From NCBI RefSeq assembly GCF_019754945.1, contig NZ_JAEUWU010000004.1, positions 248,001 to 312,000 on the forward strand: 64,000 bases of DNA. Direction: 5' to 3'. This stretch comes from Corynebacterium pseudokroppenstedtii. GTDB taxonomy: Bacteria; Actinomycetota; Actinomycetes; Mycobacteriales; Mycobacteriaceae. Under the pieces are notes generated by a model. That model was not told where the DNA came from. It saw only the letters and a program-made list of their open reading frames with translations, and did no database searches. This document shows, piece by piece, positions 1-8,287 of this stretch. Numbering within the stretch: position 1 is the first letter of the stretch; the number at the start of each line of letters is the position of its first letter. The position numbers and the translations under genes were made by a program.

Positions 1-887
1 ATAAGGAATCGAAACAGAAGTCCTTTACTAATGCTGACGCTGGGCAGTGTTTGGATTGGAAGACCTCATCCGACGGCACTGTGTCGGATTTCCAAACTGT
101 CGACTGCGCCAAGTCTCACCGCTTCGAGGTATCTCACCGGGAGAATTTGGCGGCTTATCCGGCCAGTGAATTCGGGTCGAACGCCGGTATGCCCAGCCGG
201 AAGCGCCAAGCAGAGTTGAGTGATGAATTGTGTAAACAGCCCACGCTCAGTTACCTGGGCGGGAAGTTTGATCCCACGGGGCGGTTCACTATTGCTCCCA
301 TTTTGCCGCCGCAGAAGTCGTGGGCAGATGGTGACCGGACGCTGTTGTGTGGCCTCCAGGTGACGGGGAACGATGGCCACGCCAGTACGATTACGGGCAA
401 AGCCGCTGATCAGGACCAATCTCCCGTGTTTAAGCCTGGCGAGTGCGTCGCTGTTACAGAAAAGAAGGACGATAACCAGAACAAACAAACTGACGGTGAT
501 ACGTCCGTGGATGCCACCGCTCAGGTTGTGGATTGTAATGCTGATCACCAATATGAGGTCACGGATATCGTCGATCTGGGTGAAAAGTTCAAAGAATACC
601 CGTCCACTGAAGATCAAAATGAGTATCTCAATAAGCGGTGTACTGATTCGGTCACAGCATTCATCGGGGGCGATGACAAGCTCTACAACTCCACGCTTGA
701 ACCGTTCTGGACGACGCTCACGGAGGATTCCTGGAAGGGTGGCTCCCGGAACGTCAATTGCTCTCTGATTAAAACGGGAGACAATAACTCCCTATCCACT
801 TTGAAGGGCTCTGCAAAGGGTGAATTCACTATCAATGGCAATCCGCCCCCGCCACAGCCGAGCCGTGCACCTAAACGAGGAAATTAG
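1..887 (+). CDS. Septum-formation-domain protein, 5' end outside window
   Basis: The reading frame is open from the left edge (codons from base 3), so the true start lies before the window; the TTG at 51 is only an internal codon. What remains is an extracellular part with two copies of a module that begins AGQC or PGEC, continues with VDC and a cluster of His and acidic residues, and ends near CGLQ or CSLI. This cysteine pattern is typical of the actinobacterial septum-formation (DUF4190-associated) domain. In M. tuberculosis the similar pair Rv3835-Rv3836 also has such a membrane protein directly before a mini-zincin, as here. The upstream TM segment is not visible. The role at the cell envelope is inferred; no enzymatic motif is seen. 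Confidence 0.7.
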   Translation, partial: KESKQKSFTNADAGQCLDWKTSSDGTVSDFQTVDCAKSHRFEVSHRENLAAYPASEFGSNAGMPSRKRQAELSDELCKQPTLSYLGGKFDPTGRFTIAPILPPQKSWADGDRTLLCGLQVTGNDGHASTITGKAADQDQSPVFKPGECVAVTEKKDDNQNKQTDGDTSVDATAQVVDCNADHQYEVTDIVDLGEKFKEYPSTEDQNEYLNKRCTDSVTAFIGGDDKLYNSTLEPFWTTLTEDSWKGGSRNVNCSLIKTGDNNSLSTLKGSAKGEFTINGNPPPPQPSRAPKRGN

Positions 888-895
888 GTTCCGTC

Positions 896-1243
896 ATGAT
901 CTCCGTATCTGATGAAAGGTTCGACGAGCTCATCGACAAGGGCATTGACCTCATTCCCGAATCACTCCTACGCAATATGAATAATGTTGCGTTGGTTGTC
1001 GAACCGTGGAACCGCGACAATCCCAACACCCTGGGCCTGTATGAGGGGGTCGCTCTCACCCGGCGGACGTCGTCGTATAGCTTTGCTCTCCCCGACAAAA
1101 TCACGATTTATAAAGAAGCGATCTGTGCCTACTGCAATTCGGAAGAGGAATTGGTCCGCCAGGTTGCTGTCACCGTCGTCCATGAAATTGGGCATCATTT
1201 CGGTATCGACGACGACCGTCTGCATGAACTCGGATGGGCGTAG
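896..1243 (+). CDS. Minimal zincin-type metallopeptidase
   Basis: This 115-residue protein belongs to the short zincin family (PF06262, DUF1025). Near its C-terminus it carries the zinc motif HEIGHHFG, followed by IDDDRLHELGW, which is highly characteristic of the family. It starts with ATG eight bases after the stop of the upstream membrane protein, behind a GAGGA ribosome site, so the two are probably cotranscribed. The same neighbour order is seen in mycobacteria. No signal peptide is visible, so it is probably cytoplasmic. Family members are conserved across Actinobacteria but their substrate is not established. Confidence 0.85.
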   Translation: MISVSDERFDELIDKGIDLIPESLLRNMNNVALVVEPWNRDNPNTLGLYEGVALTRRTSSYSFALPDKITIYKEAICAYCNSEEELVRQVAVTVVHEIGHHFGIDDDRLHELGWA

Positions 1244-1464
1244 GGGCGGATCTCCCGGCGCGAGGACCACATGGCCCGGCGCGATGACTACCCACGCGAT
1301 AGCCGCCCAATTGTAAACATTTGTTAACGCAAGGGATTAAAAGCCACTTTTTCCGTTAGACTCAGCGGAGCCGGTGCGTTGCGGAGTCCTACCCGGGTCC
1401 CACCTGGGCCCTACCCAGCGACGACACGGCACATCTTTTTGACCCGACACCATGGAGGTTTACG

Positions 1465-2814
1465 GTGCCAGTACCCCAGTCCGACGTTGGTCGACGCGCC
1501 TATAACGACGATCGAGCCCACGTTTTCCATTCGTGGTCTGCACAGGCGGAGTTGGATCCGATTGTCATGGAATCGGCCCACGGTTCCTACATCGTGGATG
1601 CAGATAAAAAGGAATATATCGACTTTTCTTCGCAGCTGGTCTACACGAGTATTGGCCACCAGCACCCGAAGGTCGTACAGGCCATCAAGGAGCAGGCGGA
1701 CCAACTGTGCACCATCGCTCCGGCGTACGCGAATGATAAGCGTTCGGAGGCCGCGCGTCTGATCACGTCGCACTTGCCCGATCACCTCAACAAGGTGTTG
1801 TTCACGAACGGTGGCGCGGATGCCGTCGAGCACGCTATCCGTTTGGCACGTCTGCACACGGGCCGCTACAAGGTGTTGTCGCGTTTCAGGGGCTACCACG
1901 GCGCAACCCAGATCGCCATGAACATTTCGGGCGATAACCGTCGGTGGAGAAATGACTACGGAACGTCGGGCGCGGTTCACTTCTTCGGGCCCTTCTTGTA
2001 TCGCAGCCAATTCCACGCGACTACGGAAGAGGAAGAATGCCAGCGCGCCCTCGAGTACTTGGATAACCTCATCGCGTTTGAGGGGCCGGAGTTGTTCGCC
2101 GCGTTCATCATGGAGACGATTCCCGGAACTGCGGGAATTATGCCGCCGCCGGCGGGATACTGGCAGGGCGTCCGCGAAATTTGCGATAAATACGGCATTG
2201 TCATGATTTGCGACGAGGTCATGGCTGGTTTCGGCCGGACCGGCAACTGGTTCGCTTTCGAAGAGTTCGGTGCGAAACCGGACCTGGTGACCTTCGCCAA
2301 GGGTGTGAACTCGGGTTATGTCCCGTTGGGCGGCGTCGCAATCTCTGACGAGATCGCCGCCGATTTTGACCACACCCCCTACCCCGGCGGATTGACCTAC
2401 TCTGGTCATGTTCTGGCAACCTCCGCTGCCGTGGCCACGATCAATGCCATGGACGAAGAAGGAATGGTTGAGAACGCCCGACGCCTGGGCGAGGACGTTT
2501 TCGGCCCTGCGTTGCGTGATTTGGCGGCGAAGCACCACAGCATCGGCGATATCCGAGGCCTTGGTTGCTTCTGGGCGGTCGAGCTGGTGAAGGACCAGGA
2601 AACCCGCGAGCCACTCGGTGCGTATGGAACCACCGCACCCGAAGTCAAGGAGCTCGTTGCGGAGTGCCGTGAGAACGGCTTGGTCGTGTTCCAAAACATG
2701 AACCGTATCCACATTTGCCCCGCCCTCAATATTCCCGACGACGTTGCTCGCCGGGGCCTTGAGATCCTGGATAAGGCGCTGACGACATTGGATCAAAAAG
2801 TCGCTATTCAGTAG
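1465..2814 (+). CDS. Class III PLP-dependent aminotransferase (taurine or beta-alanine type)
   Basis: A full-length class III omega-aminotransferase of 449 residues. Visible landmarks are GGADAVEHAIRLAR, the PLP aspartate in ICDEVMAGFGRTG and the Schiff-base lysine in TFAKGVNSGYVPLGG. The GTG start at 1465 is set by a GGAGG ribosome site six bases upstream. The overall pattern resembles taurine-pyruvate and beta-alanine-pyruvate aminotransferases more than ornithine or GABA enzymes. An SDR of the YdfG/IsfD type follows 111 bp downstream, so the aldehyde product (sulfoacetaldehyde or malonate semialdehyde) may be reduced by the neighbour. The substrate cannot be settled from sequence alone. 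Confidence 0.8.
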   Translation: MPVPQSDVGRRAYNDDRAHVFHSWSAQAELDPIVMESAHGSYIVDADKKEYIDFSSQLVYTSIGHQHPKVVQAIKEQADQLCTIAPAYANDKRSEAARLITSHLPDHLNKVLFTNGGADAVEHAIRLARLHTGRYKVLSRFRGYHGATQIAMNISGDNRRWRNDYGTSGAVHFFGPFLYRSQFHATTEEEECQRALEYLDNLIAFEGPELFAAFIMETIPGTAGIMPPPAGYWQGVREICDKYGIVMICDEVMAGFGRTGNWFAFEEFGAKPDLVTFAKGVNSGYVPLGGVAISDEIAADFDHTPYPGGLTYSGHVLATSAAVATINAMDEEGMVENARRLGEDVFGPALRDLAAKHHSIGDIRGLGCFWAVELVKDQETREPLGAYGTTAPEVKELVAECRENGLVVFQNMNRIHICPALNIPDDVARRGLEILDKALTTLDQKVAIQ

Positions 2815-2925
2815 TGGCGCGGTGGGGGCGCATTCCGTCGAGCGGGGCACGTGTGTCCCCCACGACCCGTACAATCTTTAACCTGTAAAACCCTTAAAAA
2901 TAGTCGCAACTTTGGAGAATTATTT

Positions 2926-3726
2926 ATGACATCACCTTCTAAAGACGCTTCTTCCGCTACCAATAACGATTCTGGCGCTCATGGCGAGGGCACCAAACCT
3001 GTAGCCGTCATTACGGGCGCAAGTTCCGGCATCGGCGCGGCGTCCGCAAAGGCGCTGGCCGACGCGGGATACACCGTCTACATCGGTGCCCGGCGCGTCG
3101 AGAAGCTAAAAGCCGTCGCCGAGGGTATTGACGCCGTCGCCCTGCCGCTGGACGTCACCGATCAGGAGAGCGTCGATAAGTTCTGTGAGCAGGTTCCGCG
3201 GTGTGACGTGTTGGTCAATAACGCTGGTGGGGCGCACGGTTCCGAGTCGATTGCCGACGCCAACGTCGAGGACTGGCAATGGATGTATGACACCAACGTG
3301 TTGGGCACGCTCCGGGTGACTCGTGCTCTGCTGCCCAAGGTTGAGGCCAGTGGCGATGGTCAGGTCATTAATATCAGTTCGATTGCCGGGCACGAGCCGT
3401 ACCGCGGTGGAGCCGGATACAACGCCGCCAAGCATGCAGTGGCTGCTATGACGCGCGTGCTTCGCCTGGAGTTGCTGGGCAAGCCGGTTCGTGTGTGTGA
3501 GATTTGCCCCGGCCTTGTGAACACCGAATTCTCGACGGTTCGTTTTGGTGGCGATAAGGAGAAGGCCGACGCGGTCTACCGTGGCCTCGAGCCGATGGTT
3601 GCTGAGGACATTGCCGACGCTGTCGCTTGGATTGCGACGCGGCCGTCGCGGATGAATATTGACCACATCACGATCATGGCTCGCGACCAGGTCTCGGCAC
3701 AGGAAGTCTATCGTCGCGAGGAGTAA
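2926..3726 (+). CDS. Short-chain dehydrogenase/reductase, YdfG/IsfD-like
   Basis: A 266-residue classical SDR. It has the NAD(P) motif TGASSGIG, NNAGG, the catalytic Ser in NISSIAGHEPYRGG and the YNAAK Tyr-Lys pair. The C-terminal stretch DIADAVAWIATRPSRMNI followed by RDQ is typical of the NADPH-dependent 3-hydroxy acid dehydrogenase YdfG and of sulfoacetaldehyde reductase IsfD. I place the start at ATG 2926, behind GGAGA, because the longer frame from 2851 adds a non-homologous tail. Residues 1-25 are low-complexity Ser/Asp-rich. The upstream aminotransferase suggests the two act in series on an amine-derived aldehyde. Confidence 0.8.
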   Translation: MTSPSKDASSATNNDSGAHGEGTKPVAVITGASSGIGAASAKALADAGYTVYIGARRVEKLKAVAEGIDAVALPLDVTDQESVDKFCEQVPRCDVLVNNAGGAHGSESIADANVEDWQWMYDTNVLGTLRVTRALLPKVEASGDGQVINISSIAGHEPYRGGAGYNAAKHAVAAMTRVLRLELLGKPVRVCEICPGLVNTEFSTVRFGGDKEKADAVYRGLEPMVAEDIADAVAWIATRPSRMNIDHITIMARDQVSAQEVYRREE

Positions 3727-3794
3727 CGCTGCGAGAAGTAGACGTGGCTTGTGCCGGCTACCCCCCGGTTCTCGCGGCTTTCTAGTATGGAGAT

Positions 3795-4388
3795 ATGGAA
3801 AACTCGGCTTTCGCTCCACAAACGGCGTCGTCCACGGACGGTCCGCTACTTCTCCCCTTCAATGGGAAGCGGCCGCGAGTCCACCGGACCGCGTGGATTG
3901 CACCCAATGCCACATTGATTGGTGATGTTGAAATCGGTGCGCACTCCAGCGTGTATTACGGCTGCGTTCTGCGTGGCGATGTGAACTCGATTCGAATTGG
4001 GGAACGCACGAATATTCAGGACAACAGCGTTCTCCACGTCGATAGTGATGCGCCCTGCACACTGGGCGACGATGTCACCGTCGGACATATGGCGCTGGTG
4101 CATGGCTCCACTGTGGAAAATGGGGTGCTCGTGGGGATGAAATCTGCGTTGCTCTCCCACAGCGTGATCCACGAGGGGAGCTTGATCGCCGCTGCCGCAG
4201 TGGTGCTGGAAGGACAAGAAATCCCTGCACAGTCGCTTGCTGCGGGCGTTCCGGCGAAGGTCAAACGGCAGCTGGCCGATGAGCAGTCTCACTCATTTAT
4301 TCCCCATGCTGCTCATTATGTGGAGAATGCGGAATCACAACCGCGCCGCGCCGAGTCGCTGAAGCCAGAAGACGTGTATTTTGACTGA
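3795..4388 (+). CDS. Gamma-carbonic-anhydrase-like hexapeptide-repeat protein
   Basis: A 197-residue left-handed beta-helix protein built from hexapeptide repeats (VHRTAWIAPNATLIGDVEIG and further turns) of the YrdA/PaaY/gamma-CA family. Likely metal-binding histidines are visible in SVLHVD and in VGHMALVHG. The usual glycine-rich turn is replaced by VGMKSALLSHSVIHEG. It is cytoplasmic and probably trimeric. Whether it is an active carbonic anhydrase is not known for most members. It ends one base before the next gene, so the two form an operon. Confidence 0.8.
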   Translation: MENSAFAPQTASSTDGPLLLPFNGKRPRVHRTAWIAPNATLIGDVEIGAHSSVYYGCVLRGDVNSIRIGERTNIQDNSVLHVDSDAPCTLGDDVTVGHMALVHGSTVENGVLVGMKSALLSHSVIHEGSLIAAAAVVLEGQEIPAQSLAAGVPAKVKRQLADEQSHSFIPHAAHYVENAESQPRRAESLKPEDVYFD

Positions 4389-4389
4389 T

Positions 4390-4716
4390 ATGGCAAAAAC
4401 TAACTGGACTTTAAAGAAAGCCAAGTACGTTGATACGGCACCTATCGTTGCGACGGGCTTGATCGGCGGATGGATCACCGCGCGCGAAACTGGGATCCGG
4501 CCGCTGGGAGGCGTCGTTCTTGGTGCAGCTGGCCTCTATGCTGGGCGGACCTGGCTTGCTAAGAGAGGCCCGGCGAAGGCTGGAGCGCTCGGCGCCGCCT
4601 ACTTGGCCGCGTTCGGGGCGTCGCACCCGCTAGCCAAGAAAATTGGGGCGTGGCCCTCTGTTCTGACAGTGGCGGGACTCACCGCTGCTGCGTCATACGT
4701 CGTCTCGGATATGTAA
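4390..4716 (+). CDS. Small hydrophobic membrane protein, unknown function
   Basis: A 108-residue protein of low complexity, rich in Ala and Gly, with three to four hydrophobic stretches (APIVATGLIGGWI, PLGGVVLGAAGLYAG, GALGAAYLAAFG, VLTVAGLTAAASYVV). It begins with ATG one base after the TGA of the upstream gene, which suggests translational coupling; the TTG at 4381 is less likely. I do not recognise a functional family. A hairpin terminator follows at 4767. Confidence 0.65.
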   Translation: MAKTNWTLKKAKYVDTAPIVATGLIGGWITARETGIRPLGGVVLGAAGLYAGRTWLAKRGPAKAGALGAAYLAAFGASHPLAKKIGAWPSVLTVAGLTAAASYVVSDM

Positions 4717-4766
4717 CGAACGTCACTGCCATCTTGTGGATGGCATCCATCGACTGTCTCTTTGAG

Positions 4767-4800
4767 CTCACCGATAAGTCGGTGAGCAGGCAGTTTTCCT
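4767..4800 (+). terminator. Rho-independent terminator
   Basis: Perfect 8-bp stem CTCACCGA / TCGGTGAG with loop TAAG, followed by a T-rich stretch. It closes the operon ending at 4716. Confidence 0.6.
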
Positions 4801-5236
4801 TCTTCTTGCAGCCTTCTCTTCATGCACGATTGTGTTGCAAATCATACGGCTAGGCCATTAAAAATCGTTCGAAATTGAAAATAGGCACTTGACGAGGCCG
4901 CCACGGCAACCTACGCTACCGAAACTTGAGAGTACAAACCTTTAGCTCATCTACGGTGTTTCGTTGTTCACCGTGGAGATAGAGAACCAGCGTGGCGTGG
5001 CAGCCTCCGCTTTCCGCGTCCTCGATTGACCCAAGAGAGCAGCATTGTTACTCGGGCTAGAAGCACCTACACAGTGCGCTCGCCCACATCGTGCAATCGC
5101 GTACTCAGTGCAGTAGCACGACTGCTCACAAGATAGTAGTGACAGCACTTCAGCTGGATAAGCACATCAATGTACTGACATAGCAGCAACGTACTGGCAC
5201 AGAAGCACGGCAACAAGCAAAACGAAGGACGACACG
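4801..5236. other. Long intergenic leader upstream of the first papA-like gene
   Basis: No convincing gene. A possible sigma-A promoter lies at 4889-4917: TTGACG, a 17-bp spacer and TACGCT. It would give a leader of about 310 bases before the ATG at 5237. The last 80 bases contain repeated GTACTG and AGCA motifs of unclear meaning. The ribosome site GAAGGA precedes the start. Confidence 0.35.
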
Positions 5237-6775
5237 ATGGAATACACAGAACTAGCCGACTATCCCCTCCCCACCGGACAGCTATCCACCTGGGAATTTA
5301 CCGACGACGCTAGCCAGTGGAGCGAGGACGAACGCAGCCTTTCCATCAACCACGAGGACCACCTCCGCGAAGTTCTCCGCGCTAAAAAGAACAATGCCGA
5401 GCAGGGACTTCCCTCCGTCTCCGAGGACTGGATCGGTGGAGCATTCGTTATCCATCAGCCACTGATTACCGACGCCTTCCGCGAGGCCCTCACCACATGG
5501 TTTAGCCGTCATGAGGCATACCGGACGACAGCCGTCGCTAATGACCACGACGAAGCGACCACGAGCTTTACACGCTACACGCTGGGTTCTACCGCAGTTG
5601 ACGTATCCCGAAACGACTTCGGCGTCTACCACGACGACCAGCTCCTGCGCCACGAGATCCACCGGCATTTCGCTCAGCATGTCAATGGGATCGGATGGCC
5701 ACACGTCACCGTCGCGACGATTGAGCCTGAGGCATCTGAAACCGAGGCATCTCAAGGCGAGGCGCGCGAATCTGAAACAGCGCAGGCCGATGCCGACCAC
5801 GGACACACGCCCCAGGAATTCACCGTCATTTTCGCCGCTGACCACGCCGTGATGGACGCGTACACGCAGCTATTCACCATCGCCGAGCTCAGGGAACTCT
5901 ACGCGGCAGCCGTCGATAAGCGGGAACCAACACTGCCGCCAGCAGGTTCTTATGTGGACTTTTGTGCGGGAGAGCGTGCGGTTACTGAGTCGGCGTCCGC
6001 TCGTGAGCGTGCGGTGGAGGAATGGAAAGAGTTCCTCACTACTAGTGCTGATGGGCACCTCGCACCGCCGGTGTTCCCGCTGCCTATCCGGTCGGGCGCG
6101 GAGGCGGAGTCGGCTACGCCGGCGGACCAGCACCGAGCACAGCACAGCATCTCCCAGTGGCTGCTCAACGAGAAGGACATCTCGGAGTTGGGTAAGCGCG
6201 CCAAAGCCAACGGTGGCTCGACCAAGTCGGCGCTTCTGACTGCTCTGAAGTTGGCGCTCACCGAGCTCTCGCCGGTGTCGTCGGCGCGGTATATCATGCC
6301 GATGCACACTCGTCACGAGCCCAAGTACATGCTCTCTGCCGGGTGGTTTGTTGGGCTCATGCCTGTCGACGATCCGCTCAATGGCGCGTCGAGCTTCACC
6401 GAGGCGTTTTCGGATACGGTCCAGGCGACGAAGCGGCACCGTGACCTCTCCGTCTACCCCTATGCCGCTGTGAGCGACGCATTGCACATCAACGAACCTC
6501 CTCGGTTCGTGATCTCGTACGTCGATACGCGATTCGTGCCGGGTGCTGGTACCTGGGGCGACCACGATCGCGTCCTCCGTAGCTCGGTGATGAGCGACGA
6601 CGACATTTACATTTGGCTCAACCGCACTGGTGAGGGGCTCAACGTGTCGATGCGCTACCCCAATAACGCCCAGGCGGAAGAATCGATCGCTGCATTCCTG
6701 TCACGATTCGCTGCCATCATTCATAGCGTCGTGACGACGGGGGATTACGCGGTTGCTGTGCCCGTCCGCGCTTAG
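5237..6775 (+). CDS. PapA-like acyltransferase (condensation-domain fold), copy 1
   Basis: A 512-residue protein of the polyketide-associated/condensation acyltransferase superfamily. The catalytic HxxxD is seen as AADHAVMD (His203, Asp207). The C-terminal YVDTRFVPG resembles the Y-x-D-x-R-x-x-P-G motif I recall from mycobacterial PapA1/A2/A3, which acylate trehalose. An acidic, Glu/Ala-rich insertion lies at about residues 162-190, before the catalytic motif. No signal peptide or TM segment is visible, so it is cytoplasmic. It converges with copy 2, overlapping by four bases. With the glycosyltransferase and exporter nearby it probably transfers acyl chains to a sugar lipid. The exact substrate is unknown. 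Confidence 0.8.
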   Translation: MEYTELADYPLPTGQLSTWEFTDDASQWSEDERSLSINHEDHLREVLRAKKNNAEQGLPSVSEDWIGGAFVIHQPLITDAFREALTTWFSRHEAYRTTAVANDHDEATTSFTRYTLGSTAVDVSRNDFGVYHDDQLLRHEIHRHFAQHVNGIGWPHVTVATIEPEASETEASQGEARESETAQADADHGHTPQEFTVIFAADHAVMDAYTQLFTIAELRELYAAAVDKREPTLPPAGSYVDFCAGERAVTESASARERAVEEWKEFLTTSADGHLAPPVFPLPIRSGAEAESATPADQHRAQHSISQWLLNEKDISELGKRAKANGGSTKSALLTALKLALTELSPVSSARYIMPMHTRHEPKYMLSAGWFVGLMPVDDPLNGASSFTEAFSDTVQATKRHRDLSVYPYAAVSDALHINEPPRFVISYVDTRFVPGAGTWGDHDRVLRSSVMSDDDIYIWLNRTGEGLNVSMRYPNNAQAEESIAAFLSRFAAIIHSVVTTGDYAVAVPVRA

Positions 6776-8256
6776 CCTGTCTGCGTTGAGGCGGTACCGG
6801 TTAACCGGCGAGTGAGATCGTCTACGCACTCGTCGAGTATTGCCTCTGCCTCGAGCGTTCCGGGATATTTCGCCCGTAGGGATAGACCTTTGTCGTTTCT
6901 GGTGAACCACAGCTGCACTGTTGCTGTAGGGGCGAGCGATGAAAAATACACGGCTCCGGGAATCTCTGCCGACCGGCCTGGTCCGGTGCGAAAATCGCTG
7001 TACGACACCATGAAGGGCTGCGGAGTCGGCATCACAGGGCGGAACGTTTCCATGACGATGTCCAGTGGGACGGTGACGGCGTTGATACCGTCGCGCAACC
7101 ATTGGCGAACACCGTCGCTGTCCCCCGGCTCGGCAATGACGGGACCGTTGCTGACCATCCACCCCACGGTTCCGTGGTAGGGGCTCGACGACCGCCCGCG
7201 TGTGTGGATCGGGACCACGCATGGCAGGGATTCCGCACCCACCACGGTGTGCACGGAGCTGGCAAGAGTTGCCATGACCTCGGCAAACGTCCTCGTCGCA
7301 ATCGGCCCGGTCATGTCTGCGGCTGGTACCAGAAGTTCGGTGCGGTGATGAGGAGTCACCGACTCAGTCGTCCCTAATTCGGCGGGGAAGCCCGGCACAA
7401 CTCCACCGGTATCATCGAAGAAGCGCTTCCATACCGCAAGTGCGCGCTCCAATTCATCACTGTTAGCACTGTCATGCCAGCGAGCGGATGCTTCCCGTTC
7501 TTTTCGCACCACATCAATAAACGACGGGGCTGCGGCGGGATCGGGGGCTGTGGAGTTTTCTTCGTTCCCGTCAACGGTTCCGACATTTCCGTGAGCGGCC
7601 TCGGGGTTGTTATTAGTGTTTCCGAGCTTCTCTGCCGGTGAGGCCACAAGATCCCACAGACGGCGGAGAATGATGTGGATGCTCGCCATGTCCGCATGAA
7701 AATGGTCACTTGCTACAACGAGGCGATAGCCGCACAGGGCAAAAAAGAGCCCCGGTTTGTGCCCTGGAACGCAGGCCTTGTCGATCCTCGCCTCCACTTC
7801 GTGACGAATAGTTGAAGAATCTTCACGAGAATCAGTGCGGAATGCTTCGGTCGAGATAGATAGTTGATCATTCGACCACATTCTCTGGCTACCTTCGCTT
7901 TCCGACGGATCGGAGGGCACTAGCCGCAATGCGTCATAATCACCGATAAGAGTGCGGATTGCCTCCGCAATAGTGTCTACGTTCTTCTCTGTACCGACGA
8001 GAACACTAAGGGGGAGGATAAAAGATCCTGCAACCCACGATGGACGGCCACTCGCCCTTACGCTCTCCAGATGGTTACGTTGGTTAAGCGTCAGTGGAAA
8101 GACTTCCGAACCGGGACTTCCATCCCACTCCAGAACATACTGAGTACACGGACCTGAAAGGGCAATATCATCGAGGTAGCACACATCCACGTCACCGACG
8201 GTACCAGGACGTTTCCTAAAAACCCTGCGATAATTACCAACTAACACGCAAACCAC
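6772..8256 (-). CDS. PapA-like acyltransferase (condensation-domain fold), copy 2
   Basis: A 494-residue paralogue of the neighbouring acyltransferase. The catalytic motif is SDHFHAD (His185, Asp189) and the C-terminal YSDFRTGPG takes the place of the PapA Y-x-D-x-R-x-x-P-G motif. The start is uncertain. The GTG at 8256 leaves only 31 bp to the divergent glycosyltransferase and has no good ribosome site. GTG codons at 8190 or 8184 would leave about 100 bp for divergent promoters and fit the length of copy 1 better. The divergently arranged gene suggests shared control. Function is inferred from the superfamily and the locus. Confidence 0.78.
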   Translation of the reverse strand: MVCVLVGNYRRVFRKRPGTVGDVDVCYLDDIALSGPCTQYVLEWDGSPGSEVFPLTLNQRNHLESVRASGRPSWVAGSFILPLSVLVGTEKNVDTIAEAIRTLIGDYDALRLVPSDPSESEGSQRMWSNDQLSISTEAFRTDSREDSSTIRHEVEARIDKACVPGHKPGLFFALCGYRLVVASDHFHADMASIHIILRRLWDLVASPAEKLGNTNNNPEAAHGNVGTVDGNEENSTAPDPAAAPSFIDVVRKEREASARWHDSANSDELERALAVWKRFFDDTGGVVPGFPAELGTTESVTPHHRTELLVPAADMTGPIATRTFAEVMATLASSVHTVVGAESLPCVVPIHTRGRSSSPYHGTVGWMVSNGPVIAEPGDSDGVRQWLRDGINAVTVPLDIVMETFRPVMPTPQPFMVSYSDFRTGPGRSAEIPGAVYFSSLAPTATVQLWFTRNDKGLSLRAKYPGTLEAEAILDECVDDLTRRLTGTASTQTG

Positions 8257-8287
8257 AATTCACCGCGACGTCCCCCAAGGAAAACTC

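Noticed and set aside
1411-2874. 487-codon minus-strand frame
   Set aside because: Shadow of the class III aminotransferase, which has full family motifs in the opposite frame.
5149-5236. GTACTG and AGCA repeats upstream of papA copy 1 as operators
   Set aside because: Irregular spacing and short length; could easily be chance.
5870-6565. 231-codon minus-strand frame inside papA copy 1
   Set aside because: Antisense shadow; Arg/His-rich composition and no motif.
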